In this document: positions 54,659 to 64,000 of the stretch, in pieces
Position numbering within the stretch: position 1 is the first letter of the stretch
Layout: each line of letters opens with the position of its first letter
Assembly: GCF_002234675.1 (NCBI RefSeq)
Contig: NC_019872.2
Span: forward strand, 15,705,575 to 15,769,574
Reading direction: 5' to 3'
DNA: 64,000 nt
From: Oryzias latipes
Taxonomy: Eukaryota > Chordata > Actinopteri > Beloniformes > Adrianichthyidae
Translations under genes and position numbers: made by a program
Notes under the pieces: model-generated
Seen by the model: only the letters and a program-made list of their open reading frames with translations
What the model was told of the DNA's origin: nothing
The model's database searches: none

Positions 54659-57600
54659 ATGGGTGTGAAGAGGAGGGCTGCTGCTGCTATCTTAGTCGTG
54701 CTGCTGCTTCTGGGCTCACTCTGGTTGCGTGAGTATGTCTCTTTAAATTTGTATATTAGTGTGGGATTTTTTTGGGATTATGTTCTGTTTAATGAATTTA
54801 ATCTCCCTGCTTTGCCTTAAATATTTTCTATGTCTGGAATGTGTCACATGGGGGACAGATGAAAATTCAAGCACATAAATCAAAACAATTATTCCCTAAA
54901 ATATTCTACAATATTTATTTTATACTTTTAAAAAAAGGATTACTTTACAGAAAAGGCATGTAATGGGTTTAAAGGTTTTTACTCAAATTCTGTTTAGTCA
55001 ATCCATTCAACCTTTATTTTACTTTTGATATTTGCCATACACGTATCCAACCAAGATAAATATCTATATTAAATAATATATTAAAGGTTAAAATTTTATA
55101 TGAAATGCACAGAACACTAAATATAAAATAAAAATACATTTTCTTTTTTTTTTAATCCCTGAGTTTACACATTCATGAAAAAAGGAAGAGACACTTGCAT
55201 GCACAAAACTAACTCTGAACAAGGGATTTACTTAAATGAAAGTTATTAAGAAACTTTAACACTGCTAAATACTGACAAGATTGAATGTCGTATCTTCAAA
55301 ATAATATAAACTTTTGTTGTAGAATTACTCTGGATATTAAAATGCGGGAATAGAAAACAGTCAATATCTTAATACTAGAAATCTAGAAATCCTTTTTAAC
55401 TGTTTGTCAGTTAATGTTGAGTATAACTTTACTCTGACAAGAAAAAAGGACAGCAACTATGGAATAGGTATTTTTAAGCATCCCTCAGCATATTTATTAG
55501 GGTAGTCACTGTAGTAGCATCAATCAAAGTTGGAAATATGTGACAAAAACACATTTTAAGGTTTTTTATATGAAAGCAAACCTTTTGGAAAGTGTGAATC
55601 CTGGCAGTCATTTTGAACCATTTATTTTTTATAAAAGTACTCCCAAAACCGTCTGTTTAAATGTCATTTATAGTGTGAACTGTTTCTATATTTTATTGTC
55701 AGTACATGGCCATAACATGTAGTTTTAAAAGAATGTAAAATTTTCACCAAAACAATTAATTTGAAACATTTTAAAAGTTTTGTAATTAGTTGATGAAGTG
55801 AAGTCTTTTTTGATATAATTGTCAACAACTATTAAGTATTTATTCTTCACTGTAGGGAACATGAAAATGGAATTATTTGCTAAACAGACAGACTGAAGGG
55901 ACTCAACACATTTGAAAATTGCAATGGTAACTAACAGAGAGCAAGTTAGCAACAATGGCAAGAAGTTTAAGTAAACAAAACAAAACACATTGTACACAAA
56001 GAAAACACCTACATCAGCAAAAATGCTAGCTCAAATAACAAGATCACATGTTGAGAAACCAAAGTGTACATAACTCCCGTACCACTCACTGTACCAGCTT
56101 GATTAGAAGTTCCAGAAGTGCTTATGAACTTTGATCAGAACTGACATTAAGCACGTTGAGTTGCAGCAGCTGCAGTTTGATTTGCTGCTTTTTGTTCAAA
56201 ATGTGTCAAGAATTGATCAACCAAGATAGCTGCCATGCTAACAAATTATGACTTGGACTTCTTCAGCACTATAGTCATGATATTATTAGGACAACATCAA
56301 GACAACACTGTGGAACCAGGTGGGTTTAATCAGATAAAAAAATGCCTTCTTTCTTGGTTATTTTGCTTGTTTAGTTGCTTTTTCTAGGGCATAAAAACTG
56401 TGTTGCGGTTTCATGAAAAGAATCATTTTTATTCTAAATATACCACTGGTTAAAAAAATTGTTTCTTTTCCGTTATACAGAATAACTTCTGCAGTTTTAC
56501 AAGTTCTGTTCACCAGTTTTTTTTTTGTTTAGTTGTTTGATCCTGGGCTTGTAATATTGAAGCACAAATTTATTTGTTGTTTTTTTCATCTTTAGACTCT
56601 TTTCAGTTTACAAGTTGGGGTTAAGGCTACTTTGCATCAGTGTTTTTCATTTGTTTACATTTTGCAAACCAACTGTCTGACCTCCTTGTGGTCCTGTGTG
56701 TTTCTGCAGATGGAAGTTTAGGTAACCACTGGGACTCTTGTTTTAAAGGATACAACCAGTGGAATAAGGTGAGAGTTTGAGTTGATTGTATAGAGAAAAT
56801 GAATTAGTTACACAATTGACTATATGAAGCAGATTGGTTGATAAAGAAAAACTCTACCTGGTTGTCTTTTTTCCTTTATCCCCTGATGATTGTCTTCGTG
56901 TTCCTTCCCTCCCTCAACCATCAGCTTCCTCAGAAATCCAACAGCAGTAAAGCAGACGATGAGACTGCGTTTGTCCTCACGAGATGCCCCGGTCAGAACT
57001 TCCAGGTGTCGTTGCTGCTCTCCCACCTATTGGCTGCCACAGTTCTGGACTCTGATGTGTTACTCCAACCCTATCTGTCCAGTTGGGATGAGCTCGTGAA
57101 GTAAGACCATCTGCACTAACAGTAGCACACTGAGAAATGTCAGCTCACAAACACCAGAAAAAAGTTCTGTTTGATGACTCATTCTAGTCCGTTTCCATTT
57201 CAGGTTCATGGATTCTTTGGGTCCAATGGTGGGTCTCATATCTAAAGAAATAGAAAGTAAGACCACTATAATCCGCCAGCTGGCCCTGTTATCTGGGGAG
57301 AGCCGTGAAGCAGAACTTAGCTCGAATGTAGACGTGATTAAGTCGGTGAAAACACACACAGACGGATACCACTCTGTGCGTTCCATGATCTCTGTGGAAA
57401 TGAGCCAGGGTTTGGTTGACTTCCACCACCAGACAGACTCGGGATGCCGGACTATTCTGCGCCTTCATCGAGCTCTGCTTTGGCTGAAGCTCTTCCTGCA
57501 GAAGCTGGCAGAGACACCAGAGAGTGGACGGCTTAGGAGCCCATCTGAGCTCTGTCGGGAGGCCTACCAGGGCACACTCGCCATGCACCACACTTGGTTT

Positions 57601-57786
57601 GTTCGCCGAGCTGCCGAGGTGGCCTTCATTGCCATGCCAGAGCGGGGCTTCTTTTTTAGGTTGGTTTGTGCTCAAAACCAAGAGAGGCTGAGCTTGGTGC
57701 TGAACAGAGTGGTCAAGGCCATCGGAGAGGTTTATGACAGGACACAGTTGGCCCTGGAAGAAAATGGAATGCTGGACTTACCTTAG
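54659..57786 (+). CDS. gltpd2: GLTPD2 (glycolipid transfer protein domain containing 2), complete
   Basis: A lipid-transfer-fold protein with an N-terminal membrane anchor. CDS exons 54659-54728, 56710-56768, 56925-57100 and 57204-57786 join in phase: 888 bases, 295 aa (human about 291). The start is MGVKRR before a hydrophobic segment (AAAAILVVLLLLGSLWL); an in-frame upstream Met at 54629 is an alternative. The GLTP fold begins around residue 100 (FMDSLGPMVGLISKEIESK). Residues aligned to the ceramide-1-phosphate transfer protein headgroup site are Lys121, Arg188 and Arg191 (RLHRALLWL) and the His in HHTWFVRR (230/231). The GLTP-type Trp is absent, so a phosphate headgroup rather than a sugar is likely. 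Glu117 stands where the related protein has Asp. Neighbours: CHRNE divergent, ATP1B2 convergent. Confidence 0.93.
54729..56709. other. GLTPD2 intron 1
   Basis: AT-rich 2.0-kb intron with no recognised repeat or exon on either strand. Confidence 0.6.
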
Positions 57787-60700
57787 AGTTATGAAAGTGG
57801 ATGCTCTCAAACTTGGCACTGCCTCCACAGTCAAGCACCTTGTGAATTCACTAAAAAGACACAAAGCTTTGAAAAGCGCACTTTTTTGTATCTGTAATCC
57901 CTGGAGACAAAACCCAAAGCGCTGTGCTGAATGAACGCCATTTCAGTTTTATTCTGATCCAGATTATAAAGAGAGTCTCCTCATCTCATGGGGTTCAGGC
58001 AGCTACTGATTTATTTTTAATGTGAATTATTTAAATATGTGACATCACAATCCTGAATGATCTGTTCTATGATGTAAAAAGCAAGTGCAGTTTCAGTTTT
58101 TTTTAATGTGATGGATGTTTCATACTTCCTATTGTGTGCATTATTAGACAATCAATTTGTATCTATTTTAGGGTAGTTCATGCTGTTGATTTAGTATGCT
58201 ACCTCAAAGCTGGCAACGTTCAGTTACTCTTTTACACCTGCAAGACCAATCTGTATAATGAATGAGTAAAGAAGAAAAAGAAAAACTGCAAGTCTGTGCT
58301 TTGTTTGTAGTCTTTGTATGCATCTTTTCACAGCTACTAACAAGACAGTTTCTGTTAGTCTAGAAATATGTGTTGTAATGTAGTACTTTTACATTAACAG
58401 CTAAATCCAGATGTTTAAAACATCTGTTTTAAACCAATGATGATAAAAAAAAGTTGTCAAAAATCCTTTTCAACCAATTACAATCTTAAATGAACAACAG
58501 CACAAGTTAAATTGTTGTTTTACATAAGTGACAGAACTGCTGTCTTCTGCCTCTTAAAATGTATCAAATATTTTTGTGAAATATTTATCTAATATTAAGA
58601 GGCCTTTATTTAAGCCAATGCTAATGATAAGCTCATAATAGTAGCATCTGTTTATAGTTCACTCTCCTAAATGCCATAAATTCACAGTAAATGTTTATTA
58701 TCATTACTGTATATTCTCATAAAAAGAGAATTTAAAGTGGTGGCAGTGACTTTAATGTGTTGTTAAACTCGATTTTCATAGTTTTGCTGGCATCCTAAGC
58801 ATAAAAAGTACAGAACTCCAAACAGACCAAGTGGGTATCAGGACACGCTGTATTTTAATGAAGGGCGTAAACAGAGAATAGCATGCAAATGTCACATGCT
58901 GGTCCTCAACACACTATTTAAAACCAAGAAACACTTCTAATGCTGCGTAATCCCTGCTCACTTCCGTTCCCTGCATTTATCTCTTTCTGAGACAAAGACA
59001 AGGACGGAGCTCAAAGTCGGAGGCTGTGTAGGTGGCAGGAGGTGGGTGAAGGTGAAGCACATTTCACCAGATAATTGAAGATGGTTTGAAATAAGCTCCA
59101 ACTGGGGAAAAAAGCATGACCAAAAAAAGATTCAAGAAAAAGGGTTGAGATGTATGTATTACCTGTTACGCAATCTGTTGTGAGATTGAGCAATTTGAGC
59201 AGTCTGTCTTCCTCCCACACTTCTGCTTTTTATTTGAACACAAAGATACACTTATTCTGTAAGATCCCTTACAGACATTTATCTGTTAACCAACAAAAAT
59301 TAAGAGCTGTTACTATACATTTTTCTTTATTTTGTTGTTAATATTTAGGCTGTGTGCAAACACTGGATGTATGCCATGAGAATTAGTTTTATGCCAAACT
59401 AAAGTCATTTTTTCCCTTTTGTGATAGGTTCTCCTGTTTTACCTATATGGAATAAAGAAAACACATTTTGTAAAAGTCAATAAAAGGAAGACAAAAGTAA
59501 TGTTTGAGTTCCCTTAAATTATATTTATTAATTTCTATATCTTGGTTAACAATAAACATGAGCAAAAATATACATAGAGTTGCAGCAGAAAAATAAATCA
59601 ATATTTGCAACATTTTTACCTGCTTGAGGGGTTTTTGAACAGATTTGGTACATTTCATTCTTTAACAACCCTTTCCCCATATTTGTAAGCAACAGTGCAG
59701 TCTGGAAGATATGCGCAGGCAAAGGCATTCAGCTTTGTTGCATTTCTTTCCTAGTCAAGACCGGACCAGGAGGCTCTCTTTCCCGTTTCCTGTTTTAAAA
59801 GACTTTCAGGGATCTAGCAATAAATATGATGCTTATTAGAGACATATTTTATGTGCAGAAGAGATTTGAATTATTACCAAAAGATAAAACAAAAGTGTAT
59901 TTTTGCTTAGTTAAGTGCACTAAATAGAGAAAAAACTTTTGGGACAAGTTTTAAACCAAGCTTATACCCCTCAAGACAACAAAAATATTCTTTCATAAAC
60001 ACGCTTTTTTTCTCTGTTGCTCTTGATGACACTCATTGCTAGAGTTTCATTCAAGCCTCTCTATTCATTAGTCATACATTCACACAGGAAAGAAATATAT
60101 TGCTCTTTTGGGACATCCTAAACTATCACAGAAAAAATAGTAAATAAAAGGAGTTTAAGAAGAAAAAAAAACATCCAGTGACAATAACCCTGTCTGTCCA
60201 CCAGGAGGCACTGATTTGTTGTAGAGTTTCATGCTCCATATGTGCGTGATATCCAACAACTTCAGGGTTTTTAAGCCCTCCAACTGGGATTCTAAGGTAG
60301 AACCAGCAACTGAGGATGTTTCAGTGCACCAAAAATAAATACAACTTAAGATGCCGTAAAGATCTTTGGTTAAAAGTGGCCAATCCTCGAGCACACGCAA
60401 AGATTTAAAAATAAACATCCAGTTTGGTAAATAAAGCAAGTGTTGCTGAATCTGATTACGACTGGAGGTTTGAGTTTACTGGAAAATCATGTCAGAGAAT
60501 TCAAGCTGGCGTTTGACACGTGGAAGAGGGGCGATAAAGTAGGGTAAAGAAGTTCAGCATGCCTGCTCTGGATTAGTTGACCAGATTAAAAGATTACAGA
60601 GAAATTAAGTAAGTGTTGTAGGGAGGGGAAGTTTCTGTGAACTTGTATGTGTAGTCTCAAAAAGCTTAAAATAAATAAATAGAATTAAAAGCCAGTTAAA

Positions 60701-62516
60701 GCACATCCTTAACTCTGAATGATACAGTTAATCACATTAGATCTACTCGTCGTCATTTTAAATAAAGTTTGGAGGATAACAAATTCCTCTTTTGACTTCT
60801 GAGACAAAGCACATCATATAAACGTCAAGATAGACGCTTATATGAAGATCAGCTGCTCCATCTTTGTTGAGACAACATGGTAGAATCCCCATTCGGTTGA
60901 TTTAATTATGATTATGAATGTGGTATTCTGCAAAATTATCCAGCAAAAATGTAGATGTTTTTTTTACAATAAGTAAAAATAAAAACAGCAGAATAAAAGA
61001 AGCAAGACCAATGAGAAAACAGACAAAAAGAAAATACTGAATATGTGTGTAATTCTGAAAGAAGTCGTTGTCTTTCCATAAGCCTACAAATTCACTCTTA
61101 GTCAATCAGACACAAACTATACCTTCCAAAGTCTCAAAAATATACTGCAGATGATGACTATGACAACTAATGGGAAAAAATTCCGACTTTCTACTGCTTC
61201 CTCCTCCAAAATATTAAAGAGAATAAAACAAATCATCTTCATAAAAGAAGAAAAAATGCACACTTTCATTGCAAAACAATTTAAAAAAAAATTTGAACAA
61301 ATAACTATAGATAATAAGAAAAGGAAAAGGAGTTTTAATATTTTCATTTTAAATTATTGAAATTGAGATAATGTAACAATTTGTTGTGGTTTATTTGAGG
61401 ACTTAGGTGTCCGTCATCATATGGTTATGCATTAATCCAGGAAGTGACTACAATTTTGACCTTTTAAAATCAATTAAAAATATATATATTAGGCTAGACT
61501 CCTAACATGTCTGGCACATGACTGAAGAGTGCAATTTTTGTTTTGAAATGACTAATCTGACCACTTATGTTGTCATAAACGTATTACCTGTCTGGTTCCT
61601 GTCTCCACTCAGAGTAGCAGTGTAAATATGACGCGATCCAAAACGATTACTAATTCATATGAGCCTTCTGATGAATGGGCGCAAGCATTCATAATGTATG
61701 CCAATTAATGAATATTGCACATTGCATGCAACTTCCCGACCTACAGTATGAGAGCAAAGTGTGAGTTGCAACATTTTCACAAAAATACACGCATCCATCC
61801 TCTGACCTCTGCAGACTACTTCACCCTTATTTATCTTGGATTGTTGGATCCTTTTTTTTCCCCAAACAAGCAAACGCTCAGCATTAAAGCTGACAGTGTG
61901 CTCCTTCCTGGTGGTCAGTCACTCAACACAACTGTCACTGAGGATAAAGGTGCAGTGCAGAAACCTCCTGCTCTCTTAGCACGCCAGGAGCGATACACAC
62001 ATGCAAATGATGTAATCTCTGCATCCACCCATTCATCCATTCTTGAGGATAAAAGCAAGTCTGTGCATTATTCCTTTCAAGTGCAATGATAGACATTCTG
62101 ATATAACTTTATAAATACTGTAGATATACACACTGGAAATGTGTTTGTGTATATAGGGGGATGCTCTGTAAAGAGGGGCAGCAGGTGGAGAGCTGAAATA
62201 CTGTGATGATGTTGCTGGTCTTTGCAAAACGCACCCAAATGTCTCCTAGGTTATCATGCAGTATAAATACCTCAAACTAATTTACAGAAAAAAAAATTGC
62301 CCGAATGCTCACAGACAGGAGAAAGAGACAGGATTAGCACCCTTTTTTTTTCTCGCCTCCTCATGCCACACAACTGGAAACAATTGCTGCCCTACCAAAA
62401 AGAAAGATTGTGTAGGGGTTGTAAACAAATCCAAAAAAGGGTGTGAATGCTGCAATCTTTTTTCTGTGAATGTGCAGAGTTGCAGAAAATGAAGAAAAGT
62501 AGGTTCCAGGGTTAAC
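57787..62516. other. Convergent 3' region between GLTPD2 and ATP1B2
   Basis: GLTPD2 3' UTR at the left and probably a long ATP1B2 3' UTR at the right. No protein-like frame. It contains a CTCF-like motif at 60198-60212 (CCACCAGGAGGCACT, two mismatches) and AT-rich simple sequence. Confidence 0.45.
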
Positions 62517-64000
62517 CTAGTTAATAGTGTTGATCCTCAACTTGAAAGAAACCCGGCCCGCAAACTTGTCTCTGTCTCCTCCGAGAGGAATGTTGTTAGC
62601 GTTGATCTTGCACTCAATGTTGACTTCTTGATTGACAGTGATGTTAAGGAACTTGACGGCAACCAAAGGCTGAGAATAGTTCACCTGAAACAGCAAGGAC
62701 ATGTTTTATCATCAAATGTCACAAATCTGAGCTGTCATTTATGCAACTAAAAGCACGTTTTGAGTGCATAAGGATGTAAAATACAGTCCTACCTGAGCTT
62801 TCTTTCCATAGTATGGGTAGTACATGAGGTTAAAAGTGCCATTTGGTGGAAAATAAACCAGCTCTCCGAGTTTGTCAGAGTCATCTCTCTGAAAAGGGGA
62901 AAGCACTCTATCAGATAATCTGCTTACGCGTGATTCAGACATGTACTCCATCCACACAAGTAGCTCTCTTACTTAAAATTAACCTAACATGTATAAATAT
63001 CCCATACTAAAACACGTTTCACCACTTCTACGCAGATAGAAAGAGTATCTTTACTCTAAAAATGTATGTCATGCCCTGCTCTTACCCATGTATCTTTGCC
63101 CACTTTGTATCTCTGAGAGATGGCAAAGTAATGGAAAACAGTTACATATGGATGACAAACACAGTTGGTACAAATGGAAATGAATCATAAAAAATTATAG
63201 AATGGATAAAAAAGGTAGAAAAAGACGGACTACACATGAGAATGATGTGCACAAACTACAAACGGGCTGGAATCCAAGTTCAGGCCTTTATTATGAAAGA
63301 CAAAAAGGGATTACCTTAGCAGCACAGGTGACTGATGGAGTCTGTCCATCCTTCCCTGGCAACATCCCTATCACCTGGTGAGAGAAAAACACCATTTTTT
63401 ATTTTTATTTTTATGGACTGAGATGCATCACAAGTAAGTAAACAGCAACTCTGCTGATTTTCTCTTTACAGGGGCCTTTTCCTCAATTCTAGCCAGGCTT
63501 CATTATTTCAGTCTCTCAATGTCTCCTAGCAACACCATCTTTTTCCCTCTTTTTCCATCATACCCGATTCATCTTGATGATGATGCATGGTTGGCCCTCT
63601 CGGTAACCATAGTAACGGTCGTTGAGTCCAGAGCACTCCTCAAGAATGGTGCGGTTGAACTGACAGGAGCGCTTTGGGTTGTTCTTAACATCACCGCTGT
63701 CTTCCTGCTGGAAGTACTGGTCTGGGGTGCATTCATGGTTTTTTTGGGCCTGGAGGGTGTCATTATAGGCTGCAGGGGAGATATATATATATATTTGTAT
63801 ATTTCCCGTTTTTAAAGTCTTATGACTCAACACCTTTAAGACAACCTCCTACTCAACCTCAGTAAATAAACAATCTGCTTTTATGTAAAAGCTGTAAATA
63901 CATAAGCTGTAAATCAATAGACCCAAGTCCAACTTACGTGCCAGGAACTTGTCCAGTGCCTGAGCATACATGTCCCAGCTCTCAGTGTTCTGGATGTTGT
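62517..64000 (-). CDS. atp1b2: ATP1B2 (Na,K-ATPase beta-2 subunit), 3' part, runs off right edge
   Basis: The beta subunit matures and traffics the sodium pump and, as beta-2, acts in glial and neural adhesion. Exons in transcript order: 63938-64000 (partial), 63564-63769, 63315-63374, 62793-62888, 62517-62684, with a possible 27-base exon at 63086-63112. All are in phase and encode the extracellular domain. Family marks: [59 protein letters not shown], and a terminal [14 protein letters not shown]. Conserved Cys pairs and NRT, NGT and NIT glycosylation sites are visible. The cytoplasmic and transmembrane exons lie outside. Beta-2 is favoured over beta-1 by the C-terminus and by human 17p13 linkage. 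Confidence 0.92.
63086..63112 (-). CDS. atp1b2: Candidate 27-base micro-exon of ATP1B2
   Basis: The minus strand reads CTCTCAG, then nine codons (RYKVGKDTW), then GTAAGA. Both flanking introns are phase 0, so inclusion adds nine residues between CAAK and RDDSDK without a shift. Mammalian ATP1B2 as I recall it has no such insert. It could be an alternative exon or a chance splice-site pair. Confidence 0.4.

Noticed and set aside
57060-57681. Minus-strand open frames opposite GLTPD2
   Set aside because: Shadows of the plus-strand GLTPD2 exons; the plus frame has domain identity, phase-matched introns and a stop.

Overview
This window comes from a vertebrate nuclear genome, almost certainly a ray-finned (teleost) fish. 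It has multi-exon genes with GT-AG introns, fish-type tRNA-derived SINEs, Tc1, hAT and pogo remnants, and a gene order that matches the human 17p13 neighbourhood (MINK1, PLD2, CHRNE, GLTPD2, plus ATP1B2). I rebuilt exons by hand from splice sites, reading phase and protein similarity recalled from known families; no database search was possible.

Layout from left to right. (1) 1-6628, minus strand: 5' part of MINK1, a germinal-centre-kinase-type Ser/Thr kinase. Seven coding exons cover most of the kinase catalytic domain, and the gene runs off the left edge. (2) 6629-10318: intergenic, holding the MINK1 promoter side and the PLD2 3' side. (3) 10319-24594, minus strand: a complete PLD2 (phospholipase D2), 23 coding exons, 950 aa, both HKD catalytic motifs intact. 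Its introns hold a hAT element, an inverted-repeat element with a SINE-like insert, and a decayed Tc1 element. (4) 24618-34362: a repeat-rich spacer with a pogo-type transposase relic, a local tandem duplication, a SINE with a clear target-site duplication, and a possible PLD2 promoter near 30 kb. (5) 34363-49460, minus strand: complete CHRNE (acetylcholine receptor epsilon), 12 coding exons, 518 aa. Its 8.4-kb intron 5 carries a 5.93-kb insertion with long, nearly identical terminal inverted repeats. (6) 54659-57786, plus strand: complete GLTPD2 (glycolipid/ceramide-1-phosphate transfer fold with an N-terminal membrane anchor), 4 exons, 295 aa, divergent from CHRNE. (7) 62517-64000, minus strand: the 3' exons of ATP1B2 (Na,K-ATPase beta-2), convergent with GLTPD2 and running off the right edge.

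The five host genes do not form one pathway; they are a conserved synteny block. PLD2 and GLTPD2 both concern lipids, and CHRNE and ATP1B2 both concern excitable membranes, but I see no sequence evidence of joint regulation. The most unusual object is the 38533-44460 element. It has 531- and 638-bp terminal inverted repeats, an 8-bp target-site duplication, a LINE fragment, and the decayed but still correctly spliced-looking exons of a fish multicopy protein family.
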